Positions 15,814 to 23,622 of a stretch of 64,000 nt of DNA are shown one piece after another. The stretch spans positions 91,103-155,102 of the forward strand of contig JANRJW010000005.1 in the NCBI GenBank assembly GCA_033763775.1. The letters are read 5' to 3'. The DNA comes from JAJTHB01 sp033763775 (GTDB lineage Bacteria > Pseudomonadota > Alphaproteobacteria > Rickettsiales > SXRF01). The position numbers and the translations under genes were made by a program. The notes under the pieces are model-generated. The model was not told where the DNA came from, made no database searches, and was given only the letters and a program-made list of their open reading frames with translations. The stretch's first letter is position 1. Each line of letters opens with the position of its first letter.

Positions 15814-17484
15814 ATGACTTACCGCGTTCTCGCCCGCAAATATCGCCCCACCAGCTTTGATGACCTGATTGGTCAGGATGTGTTGGTGCGCACGCTGTCG
15901 AACGCGATTAAAACCGGCCGCATCGCGCATGCTTTTCTGCTCACCGGCATTCGTGGTGTCGGCAAAACTACCACCGCCCGTATCATCGCCCGCGCGCTTA
16001 ACTGCATCGGTGAAGACGGGCAGGGCGGTGCCACCATTTCGCCATGCGGTGTCTGCAGCCACTGCCAGATGATCGGGGAAGATCGTCATGTCGATGTGCT
16101 GGAGATGGATGCCGCGAGCCACACCGGCGTGGGCGATATTCGCGAGCTGATTGACGGCGTGCGCTATCTGCCAAGCAGTGCCCGCTATAAAATCTACATC
16201 ATCGACGAAGTGCACATGCTATCGACCAGCGCCTTTAACGCGCTGCTCAAAACGCTTGAAGAGCCGCCGCCGCATGTGAAATTTATTTTTGCGACCACTG
16301 AGTCGCGCAAAATCCCAGTGACGATTTTATCGCGCTGCCAACGCTTTGATTTAAAGCGCGTGGAAAGTCAGATGCTCTCGGCGCATCTGGCGCGCATTTG
16401 TGAAAAAGAACAGGTGGCTGCCGATCCGGAAGCGCTGTCGCTGATGGCGCTGGCGGCGGAAGGTTCGGTGCGTGATTCGCTCTCGCTGCTGGATCAGGCG
16501 ATTGCCCGCGCCAGCGAGGATGGCGCGCAGGCCAGTCTCAGCGCTGCCATGGTGCGGCAGATGCTGGGCGCCGCTGATAACAGCGCCACCTTCGTGCTGC
16601 TGGATACACTGCTTCGCGGCGATGTGCCGCAAGCACTGACCCAGCTTCGCAGCCAATATGAGGCCGGTGCGGATCCGCTATTGATGGTGCAGAACGCGCT
16701 GGAGGCGGTGCATCTCATCACCCGTGTTAAAGTGGCGCCGGCGGCGCTGTCCGACCCATCGCTTAGTGAGCAGGAGCGCGCCCATGCCAAGCAGCTTGCT
16801 GATCAGGCGAGTATGGCGGTCATCACACGCCTGTGGCAGATGCTGCTCAAAGGCCTCTCAGAAGTGCGCATGGCGCCGCTGCCGCTTTCGGCGCTGGAAA
16901 TGCTTCTGGTGCGTATCGCCTATGCCGCGGAACTTCCTACTCTCGGTGAGCTAACAAAGAACACTTCCTCCCGACAGGATGGAGAAAAGCCCTCTGCCTC
17001 TGGGAAAGGGTTGAGCGAGGGTCATTCAAATTCAGCAAGAGCAAACGGCAGCCCTCACCCCGACCCTTTCCCAGAGGGAGAGGGGGTTGTGCGGCCAAGT
17101 CTGGAGCTGGTGACTAACACGCAGCCGCAGCCGCAGAATTATGCCGAGCTGGTTCAGCTGTTTGAAAAAAACCGTGAGCCATTACTGCACACCCAGCTGT
17201 TTCATGAGACACAGCTGGTGTCATTCGCTCCCGGGCAGGTGGAAGTGCATCTGGCGGGATCATTCGCGCGTGATTTTCTGCCGCGAGTGGCCGAGCTGGT
17301 GTCGCGCTGGACGGGGCAGCCATGGAAATTCTCCTCATCCAGCGAGCCGGGTCAGCCAAGCCTTGCCCAGCAGCATGAAGCAAAGAAACAGCATGCCATC
17401 AGCGAAGCCGCCGCGCATCCACTTGTTGCCAGTGTGCTCGAGCAGTTCCCCGGTGCCACACTCACCAAAATCCATTCCAACTAA
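15814..17484 (+). CDS. dnaX: DNA polymerase III subunits gamma/tau
   Basis: The clamp-loader ATPase that couples replicase cores. The 556-aa product has Walker A GIRGVGKTTTAR, the zinc cysteines CGVCSHCQ, sensor FIFATTESRKIPVTILSRCQ, and a C-terminal tau-specific region. No slippery A-run with frameshift signals was found, so only tau is predicted. Residues about 392-423 are encoded by an in-frame palindromic repeat (16990-17084). No Shine-Dalgarno lies before the ATG; the leader is the arm of a nonamer array. ybaB and recR follow. Confidence 0.96.
   Translation: MTYRVLARKYRPTSFDDLIGQDVLVRTLSNAIKTGRIAHAFLLTGIRGVGKTTTARIIARALNCIGEDGQGGATISPCGVCSHCQMIGEDRHVDVLEMDAASHTGVGDIRELIDGVRYLPSSARYKIYIIDEVHMLSTSAFNALLKTLEEPPPHVKFIFATTESRKIPVTILSRCQRFDLKRVESQMLSAHLARICEKEQVAADPEALSLMALAAEGSVRDSLSLLDQAIARASEDGAQASLSAAMVRQMLGAADNSATFVLLDTLLRGDVPQALTQLRSQYEAGADPLLMVQNALEAVHLITRVKVAPAALSDPSLSEQERAHAKQLADQASMAVITRLWQMLLKGLSEVRMAPLPLSALEMLLVRIAYAAELPTLGELTKNTSSRQDGEKPSASGKGLSEGHSNSARANGSPHPDPFPEGEGVVRPSLELVTNTQPQPQNYAELVQLFEKNREPLLHTQLFHETQLVSFAPGQVEVHLAGSFARDFLPRVAELVSRWTGQPWKFSSSSEPGQPSLAQQHEAKKQHAISEAAAHPLVASVLEQFPGATLTKIHSN
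16990..17084 (+). repeat. palindromic element inserted in frame in dnaX
   Basis: Arms at 16990-17022 and 17051-17084 are near-perfect inverted copies (core CCTCTGGGAAAGGGT / ACCCTTTCCCAGAGG) around a 28-nt centre. The insert keeps the frame and codes for a low-complexity peptide containing SPHPDPFPEGEG, a sequence that this repeat class yields when translated in many proteobacteria. It lies in the flexible linker between the ATPase part and the tau C-terminal domain. Confidence 0.85.
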
Positions 17485-17493
17485 GAGGCCATT

Positions 17494-17814
17494 ATGAATC
17501 TACAGAAAATGATGAAACAAGCACAGGAAATGCAAAGCCGGATGACTGAGATGCAGTCGCGTCTGGAAGCCAGCCATTTTGAAGGCAGCAGCGGCGGCGG
17601 CGCGGTAAGCATGACCATCACCGGCAAGCATGAAATGCTGCGCGTGAACATTGATGCCGAGCTGCTGAAGCCCGAAGAAAAAGAAACGCTCGAAGATCTC
17701 ATCATTGCCGCATACCGGAATGCCCGTGAGAAGGTCGACAGCACCACCACCGAAGAAATGAACCGCCTCAGCAAAAGCATTAATCTGCCGCCGGGCATCA
17801 AATTACCGTTTTAA
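17494..17814 (+). CDS. ybaB: YbaB/EbfC nucleoid-associated protein
   Basis: A 106-aa dimeric DNA-binding protein encoded between dnaX and recR in most bacteria. The N-terminal amphipathic helix (MNLQKMMKQAQEMQSRMTEM), the GGGAVSMTITGKHEM strand region and the C-terminal LPPGIKLPF are all typical. The start has an AGAGG site. The TAA stop shares its final base with the first unit of the next nonamer array. Confidence 0.95.
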   Translation: MNLQKMMKQAQEMQSRMTEMQSRLEASHFEGSSGGGAVSMTITGKHEMLRVNIDAELLKPEEKETLEDLIIAAYRNAREKVDSTTTEEMNRLSKSINLPPGIKLPF

Positions 17815-17911
17815 GGTTGCGTAGGTTTCGGATGTTTCGTAGGTTTCGCAAGGAAACTGTTTGCTTAACCTTCGCAACCTACGAAACCAACCAGACTTTC
17901 GAAACCTCCTG
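17814..17911 (+). repeat. opposed nonamer array between ybaB and recR
   Basis: Four 9-nt units of type AGGTTTCGY (17814-17849) face five units of type AACCTACGA (17867-17911) across a 17-nt spacer. The left arm starts on the ybaB stop codon with AGGTTGCGT, exactly as the arrays before dnaX and after recR do; the right arm ends ACCTCCTG two bases before the recR ATG. Confidence 0.85.
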
Positions 17912-17912
17912 A

Positions 17913-18503
17913 ATGTCCCACGAACTCGACGAACTGATCCGCCTTTTTGCCAGATTGCCCGGGCTGGGGCCACGCTCTGCCAGACGCATTGTGCTGCAGC
18001 TGGTGCGCCATAAAGAAAAAATGATGGCACCGCTCGCGGATGCGATCACCCGCACGATGCAGAAAGTCATTCCCTGCGCCACCTGCGGCAATCTCGATAC
18101 CATCAGCCCATGCAGCATCTGCAGCGATGCGCGGCGCGATGGTTCGGTCATCTGCGTGGTGGAGGATCTGGCGGATTTGTGGGCGATTGAGCGCTGCAAT
18201 CTGTATCGCGGCCAGTACCATGTGCTTGGCGGCACGCTCTCCGCGCTGGATGATCGCTCGCCAGCACAGCTGAACATCGAATCTCTCGTTCGCCGCGCGG
18301 CCAGCGAGCAGGTGAAAGAGATTATTCTCGCCACCAACGCCACCATCGAAGGCCAGACCACCGCCCATTACTTAACCGGCCGGCTGGAAAATTGCGCGGT
18401 GTCGATTTCACGCCTCGCGCAGGGTATTCCGATGGGCGGCGAGCTGGATTATCTCGATGATGGCACGCTCGGCGCGGCGCTGAAGGCGAGATTGCCATTC
18501 TGA
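17913..18503 (+). CDS. recR: recombination protein RecR
   Basis: RecR is the clamp-like partner of RecF/RecO in RecA loading. In 196 aa: helix-hairpin-helix FARLPGLGPRSARRI, zinc cysteines CATCGNLDTISPCSIC, the Toprim start ICVVEDLADLWAIE and TNATIEGQTTAHYL. There is no Shine-Dalgarno; the upstream sequence is the arm of the nonamer array with an anti-Shine-Dalgarno-like CCTCC. The TGA stop begins the next array. Confidence 0.96.
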   Translation: MSHELDELIRLFARLPGLGPRSARRIVLQLVRHKEKMMAPLADAITRTMQKVIPCATCGNLDTISPCSICSDARRDGSVICVVEDLADLWAIERCNLYRGQYHVLGGTLSALDDRSPAQLNIESLVRRAASEQVKEIILATNATIEGQTTAHYLTGRLENCAVSISRLAQGIPMGGELDYLDDGTLGAALKARLPF

Positions 18504-18596
18504 GGTTGCGTAGATCGCCGAGGTTACGGATGTTTCGTAGGTTTGGCAATCAACCTTTGCAACCTGCGTAATCTTCGCAACTTACGCAACTTACAA
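18503..18596 (+). repeat. opposed nonamer array between recR and the SDR gene
   Basis: Five 9-nt units starting AGGTTGCGT (18503-18547) face five units of type AACTTACGC (18552-18596) across AATC. The array fills the whole space between convergent recR and the SDR gene, whose last codons lie in the right arm. It could act as a bidirectional terminator hairpin, but there is no T-run. Confidence 0.85.
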
Positions 18597-19316
18597 CTTC
18601 AGCTTCTTAAACACACGCTCAGGAATGTGCTGGATAATGCCCATGATGAGGCGCCAGAACCATGGCGTATAGAGAATATCGCGTTTTGTTTCCATGGCAC
18701 GCACGATATCGCGCGCGACACGCTCGCGGCTGGCGATCAGCGGGCTTGTCATGCCCCAGGTCATGGGGGTGTCGACAAAGCCGGGCTTGATGGTCAGCAC
18801 ATGTACGCCGAGCTTGGCGTAGCGGTTTCTCAGGCCAGAAGCAAAGCTGGAAAGCGCGGCCTTGGCGCTGCCATAAACATAGTTGCTCGCGCGGCCGCGA
18901 TCCCCCGCCACCGAGCTGACCAATGCCACCACCCCGCCGCCTGATTCGGCAAGGCGGCTCGCTGCCGCCGCCGCCAGTGCGGCTGGCGCGAGATAGTTCA
19001 GCTGTGTGACATGGGCAAGATTGGCGGCGTCATCAGCGCCGTCGCCCATATCGCCAAGCGCGATCAGCGCATGGTTGAACGCGCCTGCCGCGCCCAGCAG
19101 CTGCTCGCAGGAAAAGCCGGGTTCTGCCATATCGGCCACCTGTGTGCGACAGCTGGCGCTGCTGCGTGTGCGCAGGTCGGCGGCGAGCAACTCCAGCTCT
19201 GTTTCATCGCGCCCAACCAGCACCAGCTGATAGCCGCGCATGGCCAGCTCGCGGCACACCACCTGCGCCATCGAGGAAGTGGCACCCACCACCAGCACCG
19301 TGTCATTTTGTTTCAT
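18591..19316 (-). CDS. DprE2-like short-chain dehydrogenase
   Basis: A short-chain dehydrogenase/reductase of about 241 aa. It has the nucleotide motif VVGATSSMAQ, the SSVAG strand and catalytic YGSAKAAL (Tyr-x-x-x-Lys), plus a basic C-terminus with LIMGIIQHIPERVFKKLKL. The combination with a DprE1-like FAD oxidase two genes upstream in the same operon suggests the keto-reductase step of decaprenyl-phosphoryl-ribose to -arabinose epimerisation. ATG at 19316 (MKQNDTVLVVGA) fits best; the frame is open to 19367. It overlaps the preceding gene by 14 bp. Confidence 0.85.
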   Translation of the reverse strand: MKQNDTVLVVGATSSMAQVVCRELAMRGYQLVLVGRDETELELLAADLRTRSSASCRTQVADMAEPGFSCEQLLGAAGAFNHALIALGDMGDGADDAANLAHVTQLNYLAPAALAAAAASRLAESGGGVVALVSSVAGDRGRASNYVYGSAKAALSSFASGLRNRYAKLGVHVLTIKPGFVDTPMTWGMTSPLIASRERVARDIVRAMETKRDILYTPWFWRLIMGIIQHIPERVFKKLKL

Positions 19317-20877
19317 TGAGATACTCATCTTTCCAATGGTCATAAGCGCCAAGATTGAATTGCACAATGGTTTTTAGCCGCTCTGTATCAAACAGCTCAC
19401 CTTGCGTGATCAGCCGGAGCTTTTCATAATAGCGAGCCAGCGAGGGATGCATGAGAGTGGTGAAACCCGTCTCGACCGCATAGGCATAGCCCTTGGGAAT
19501 TTCACGGCGGAAATGACCAATATAAAAACGTTGATCGTCCGAAGCGGGCAGCCGCGCCAGCAGCGCATCACCCAGCCCGAGCATATCGATAGCGCGCAGC
19601 TGCGGCCCCGCGCAGTAAGCATGCATGCCAACAAAAAACATCACCTCCACGGGCGGATTTTTTTTCGCCAGCCGCCGCCTTCCATCGCGGCAGAATCCGT
19701 GGCTGGAGGATTGCCGGATTTCCAGCGGCCAGCGCTGTTTTATCAGGCTGTTGGCGCGGAAACTACGCGTAGAATCAATGATGCGGCCTTTGAGTTCAAT
19801 GCAATCACGGCAGTTTTCATGAATATTTCGCAGCATCGGCGAGACGACATACGCCGCGATGAGCAGGGCGGCGATGGCAAAGAGATGATCCGCTCGCAGT
19901 CGCTGCGGCGGGTAGACATACCATAGCCAGATGGTGGCAAAAATCGGCAGCGCCCAGAACCGCCCGGCCATGTAATCCCCGCCGATGCGCAGCACATAAA
20001 GAAAATAGCAGTAAATGCCCACCGCGATCATCTGCGCCACAGCGCGCGTACCAAAAATGAACCAAAGCGAGGAACAAAGCACCACAAACCCCGCCAGATC
20101 CAGCACCAGCAGGTATTTCACATAGTTAGCGCTCTGCTGCAGATACAGCGCCAGCGGCAGGCCGGTATCCAGCTTGGCGTATTTGGTGTTGGGAAAGACA
20201 AAGCCATAGTAAAGCAGCGCAAAATAAAACCACGCAATGAGCGGTAGCGCGCCATACACCACCTGTAACCAGCGCACCTGCGCCCGCTGCGTGATAACCA
20301 GCCAGAGCAGTACCGGCGCGTATAAAATCGCTGTATCCAGCCGGTTGAGCAGCGAGAGCGCCACGCCAAGCGAAAGAAAAAACCAGAAATAACGATGTTC
20401 ATGCAGCCGCACGAGCACAAAGCCAACCAAGGCAAACAGCAGATAAGCCAGCGCCGTTTCAAGGCCGGAGCTGGTATAGTCCATCACTGATTTGCTGGCC
20501 ATGAATGGCACCAGCAATAGCGCCAGCACCATCATCATCGGTGCGCGTCTGGTAGCCAGTACCACCGCCACCGCCAGCAGCGAGCACAGGAGCGATACCG
20601 CCACCGCCGAATGAAACAGGTTGCCCCACAGCGCATGTACCGGAATATTCAGCAGTAGCCACAAAGGATGCGTATAGACCTGCACGCGCTCATGCAGGTT
20701 CCAGCGCAGGCCATGGCCGCTGACTGCATTGTCAATCACCCGGAAAGTAATATAGGCATCCTCCGCCACCCAGGCGCGAAGAAACATCGCGGCAAGTAGT
20801 CCGGCCAGCAGCAGCACCAGCCAGCGCCACGAAGGCGGCGCGGAGAAAAAGCGCGCTAGGCGCTCGGCAGGCGCCAT
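19303..20877 (-). CDS. GT-C type membrane glycosyltransferase (arabinofuranosyltransferase-like)
   Basis: A 524-aa protein with about ten hydrophobic helices and a soluble C-terminal part. The first external loop has EDAYITFRVIDN followed by HGLRWNLHERVQVYTHPLW, the acidic first-loop signature of GT-C enzymes using lipid-phosphate sugars; it recalls mycobacterial AftB-type arabinofuranosyltransferases. It sits between DprE1-like and DprE2-like genes with overlaps on both sides (22 and 14 bp), so decaprenyl-phosphoryl-D-arabinose is the likely donor. The acceptor glycan or protein is unknown. Confidence 0.8.
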   Translation of the reverse strand: MAPAERLARFFSAPPSWRWLVLLLAGLLAAMFLRAWVAEDAYITFRVIDNAVSGHGLRWNLHERVQVYTHPLWLLLNIPVHALWGNLFHSAVAVSLLCSLLAVAVVLATRRAPMMMVLALLLVPFMASKSVMDYTSSGLETALAYLLFALVGFVLVRLHEHRYFWFFLSLGVALSLLNRLDTAILYAPVLLWLVITQRAQVRWLQVVYGALPLIAWFYFALLYYGFVFPNTKYAKLDTGLPLALYLQQSANYVKYLLVLDLAGFVVLCSSLWFIFGTRAVAQMIAVGIYCYFLYVLRIGGDYMAGRFWALPIFATIWLWYVYPPQRLRADHLFAIAALLIAAYVVSPMLRNIHENCRDCIELKGRIIDSTRSFRANSLIKQRWPLEIRQSSSHGFCRDGRRRLAKKNPPVEVMFFVGMHAYCAGPQLRAIDMLGLGDALLARLPASDDQRFYIGHFRREIPKGYAYAVETGFTTLMHPSLARYYEKLRLITQGELFDTERLKTIVQFNLGAYDHWKDEYLNETK

Positions 20878-22226
20878 GGTTTCCAGCTCAGCCGGTCAGA
20901 CATCAGCGATGTAAAGCGCGCCGCAGGATCCACTTCCTCCAGCACCTCCTGCCATAGCCCGGCATGGGTGCTGTACATGTGGCGGAACAGCTCCGGTGTC
21001 AGCAGCGCATCTTTTGCGAGATAGACGCGGCCGCCTCGCTCCGCCACCCAGCGGCTGAGCTGCGGCAGAAAAGCGCGCACGCGCTTGGTGTTCGGAAAAT
21101 CCAGCGCAAGGCTATAGCCCTTCAGCGGGAAGGTGAGCATGCCAAGCCCATCGCGGTGGTATTTGATGACCGCGAGATAAGAAAAAAGACGCTCTTTCTG
21201 GAGCACTTCAAGAAATCGCTCAGCATGATGAGCCACCTGCGGCGTTTCGGGAATCAGGCATTGATATTGGAAAAAACCGCGCCGCCCATACAGCCGATAC
21301 CAGTGACCCAGACGATCGAGCGGGTGAAAGAAGCTGTCAAAATGCACGACATCACTGCGCCTCTCATGCTGGTAGCGGCGGAAGCGCAGACGGTTATACA
21401 GCGCCATGCTGTAGCGGTTCAGCAGCCATGAGGGCGCAAAACACGGAATCGTCATGCCAGGTTTCAGTGGTCGGTAGCGCTCAAGCGGCTCGCCGCCCTC
21501 GTCGGTGGTAATATGCGAGGCGAATTCAAAGACACCACTGCCAAGCGCATCGCCGCGTGCCATGTGATCAATCCAGCCGATCATATAATCGCTTCGGTCG
21601 CGGTAATGTTCAAAAGCGGCGATCATATCGCTGATGGAATCCACGCGATAAGAGGTGGTTTTCAGTGACAGCGATGCGATACGCTGAAGCCGCAACGTGA
21701 TCTCCTGGATGATACCAGTCATGCCCATGCCGCCGGCAGTCGCCCAGAAAAGATCGCTGTGTTCCTGCGCTGAGCATTCCAGTGAGCGACCATCCGCCAG
21801 CAGCAGCAGGATGGATTGCACATGTTCGGCAAAATCGCCGCTGCGGAAATGATTTTTGCCATGCACGTTGCAGGCAAAAGCGCCGCCCAGCGTGATGTTT
21901 CGTGTGCCGGGAATCACTGGTGGCAGAAAACCACGTGGCACAGCAAAATCCATCACCTCAGCGAGTGTAACGCCCGCCTGCGCGCGCAGCAGCCCATGCT
22001 CGCTATCAAACTCAATCAGATGATCAAGACGCTCGGTGCGAATCACCCCGTCTGGTTGCAGCGCGGCATCACCATAGGCGCGCCCCATGCCGCGCGCCAG
22101 CAGCGTATCGCTGCCCGCCTGCCGCAGCAGTTCGCGCAGCTCGCGCTCTTTCTCCGGCCGCCATGAGCGGCAGGTTGCCAGCGGGGCATGACCCCAGCCA
22201 TATAATCGTTCCTGTTTACTGTTCAT
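20856..22226 (-). CDS. DprE1-like FAD-dependent decaprenylphosphoryl-ribose oxidase
   Basis: A 456-aa VAO-family flavoprotein. FAD-domain motifs are ARGMGRAYGD, PPVIPGTRNITLGGA and VHGKNHFRSGDF; the substrate domain has FFHPLDRLGHWYRLYG, GFFQYQ and YLAKDALL with the lysine matching the essential DprE1 lysine. The position corresponding to the benzothiazinone-reactive cysteine reads Ala (GYSLALDFP). It would oxidise DPR to the 2-keto form that the DprE2-like SDR reduces. The start codon overlaps the stop of the upstream hydrolase (ATGA). Confidence 0.88.
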   Translation of the reverse strand: MNSKQERLYGWGHAPLATCRSWRPEKERELRELLRQAGSDTLLARGMGRAYGDAALQPDGVIRTERLDHLIEFDSEHGLLRAQAGVTLAEVMDFAVPRGFLPPVIPGTRNITLGGAFACNVHGKNHFRSGDFAEHVQSILLLLADGRSLECSAQEHSDLFWATAGGMGMTGIIQEITLRLQRIASLSLKTTSYRVDSISDMIAAFEHYRDRSDYMIGWIDHMARGDALGSGVFEFASHITTDEGGEPLERYRPLKPGMTIPCFAPSWLLNRYSMALYNRLRFRRYQHERRSDVVHFDSFFHPLDRLGHWYRLYGRRGFFQYQCLIPETPQVAHHAERFLEVLQKERLFSYLAVIKYHRDGLGMLTFPLKGYSLALDFPNTKRVRAFLPQLSRWVAERGGRVYLAKDALLTPELFRHMYSTHAGLWQEVLEEVDPAARFTSLMSDRLSWKPWRLPSA

Positions 22227-23056
22227 TGCGGGATTAGACCAAGCTCTCGTGCATAGTCTTCAACATGCGACGAAATTGCGCGGCTGTCAAAATCATTATG
22301 ACCCACGCCGGGCAGGAAAAATGAACGTTTAGGCTCCGGCGCCATCGCAAGCAGCGCGCGGCCGTGGTGAATGGGAATCACTGTATCCTCTTCGCCATGA
22401 AACAGAAGCAGCGGCGCGTGGATGGAGGCGATACGCGAAGCGCTGTTGAAATGATCCTTGAGCAGCATTGACACCGGGATGAATGGATAGATTTCCTGCG
22501 CTCTTTTGGCCACGGAAAGATACGGCGCCTGAAGCACCAGCAGACCAATGTTGTGCTGCGTTGCCACCCAGCTGGCGACCCCGGTGCCGAGCGACTCGCC
22601 ATAAACAATCAGTTTGTTTTCCGGTGTGTTTTTGTCATTTGCCAGCCAGCCGATGGCGGCGGCGGCATCGCGATATAAACCTTGTTCGCTGGGCTGGCCG
22701 CTGCTTTGACCATAGCCGCGATAGCTGAGCGCCGCCACACCAAAACCCCGCGCTGCAAGCGCTGCAAAAATGCCCGCGCGTCCGGCGATATTGCCGGCAT
22801 TGCCATGAAAATACAGCACGGTTGGAAGCGCGCCGCCCGCTGCGCGATACCATAGCTGCAGCGTCTCGCCGTCAGGTGTTGTGATAAAATGTTCTGAAAA
22901 TTCAGTCAGCCCGTGCTGCGCTGGCGTGCCCATCGCGCTGGCTGGGTGATACATCAGCGAGCGCTGAAACACATACATGCCTGCCAGCAGCGCAGCATAG
23001 AGAATAAGTAGTAACAGCAACAGGTTCAGCATGGTGTGAATCCGAACTTTTATCAT
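22223..23056 (-). CDS. alpha/beta hydrolase (BEM46/YhfK-like) with N-terminal membrane anchor
   Basis: A 277-aa serine hydrolase anchored by one N-terminal helix (LNLLLLLLILYAALLAGMYVF). The nucleophile is in VYGESLGTGVA, the oxyanion region in LYFHGNAGN, the acid in HGEEDTVIP and the histidine in PGVGHNDF. It resembles the BEM46-like family of membrane hydrolases with unknown substrates. It is the first gene of the coupled minus-strand operon with the DprE1-like, GT-C and DprE2-like genes, so a lipid or polyprenyl-linked substrate is conceivable. Confidence 0.88.
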   Translation of the reverse strand: MIKVRIHTMLNLLLLLLILYAALLAGMYVFQRSLMYHPASAMGTPAQHGLTEFSEHFITTPDGETLQLWYRAAGGALPTVLYFHGNAGNIAGRAGIFAALAARGFGVAALSYRGYGQSSGQPSEQGLYRDAAAAIGWLANDKNTPENKLIVYGESLGTGVASWVATQHNIGLLVLQAPYLSVAKRAQEIYPFIPVSMLLKDHFNSASRIASIHAPLLLFHGEEDTVIPIHHGRALLAMAPEPKRSFFLPGVGHNDFDSRAISSHVEDYARELGLIPQ

Positions 23057-23120
23057 AGCATAGAGCCCGTTAATCTCTGGTTAAGAACTGGCTGATAATG
23101 TGGCAAAAACAGGGGTTTTT

Positions 23121-23603
23121 ATGACCGCAATCAGCCTTTATATTCTTTTTAGCATGGTGGCAGTCATGGCGTATGATGTCACGCGCTATATCATTCCCAA
23201 CTGGCTGGTCGCTTCCATTCTCGTGCTTTATCCGGCGGCGTTATTCATCAACCCGCAACAGACCGACTGGATGATGGCGCTTGCCGGCGCTGGTATTGTT
23301 TTCCTCGTGGGCTACGTGGTGTTTGCGCTGAGGCTGATGGGCGGCGGTGACATTAAACTTATCACAGTCTGCGCGTTGTGGGTTGGCTGGACGGCGCTAC
23401 CCGAATTTATTTTCCTGACCGCGATTTTTGGCGGTGTGTTTGCGCTGCTGCTGCTACTGGTTCGAAAGCTTCTGCCGTGGCTCAGGCTGGCCAAAACACT
23501 GCCGCGCATTCTTCGGTCGGGCGAGCCGGTGCCTTACGGCGTGGCGATTGCGCTGGCGTTTTTATATCTGCATTATCTCGGCAAGATTGCTGCGCTTGCA
23601 TGA
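23121..23603 (+). CDS. A24-family prepilin peptidase (CpaA/TadV-like)
   Basis: A 160-aa membrane aspartic peptidase that would cleave type IV or Flp prepilin leaders. Two catalytic aspartates are visible in AYDVTRYIIPN and the GGGDIK motif (GxGD), and about five hydrophobic helices are present; the N-methylase domain of larger PilD enzymes is absent, as in CpaA. The ATG at 23121 has AGGGG five bases upstream; an in-frame GTG at 23100 is less likely. No pilin or tad genes are nearby. Confidence 0.88.
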   Translation: MTAISLYILFSMVAVMAYDVTRYIIPNWLVASILVLYPAALFINPQQTDWMMALAGAGIVFLVGYVVFALRLMGGGDIKLITVCALWVGWTALPEFIFLTAIFGGVFALLLLLVRKLLPWLRLAKTLPRILRSGEPVPYGVAIALAFLYLHYLGKIAALA

Positions 23604-23622
23604 GGCCACACCATGGCGCGGG

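Noticed and set aside
15814..17484. Programmed frameshift in dnaX giving gamma
   Set aside because: No A6G-type slippery sequence with a nearby stop in the -1 frame was found at the expected place.
15725..18596. Nonamer arrays considered as CRISPR
   Set aside because: Units are only 9 nt, contiguous without spacers, and arms are opposed; no cas genes are present.
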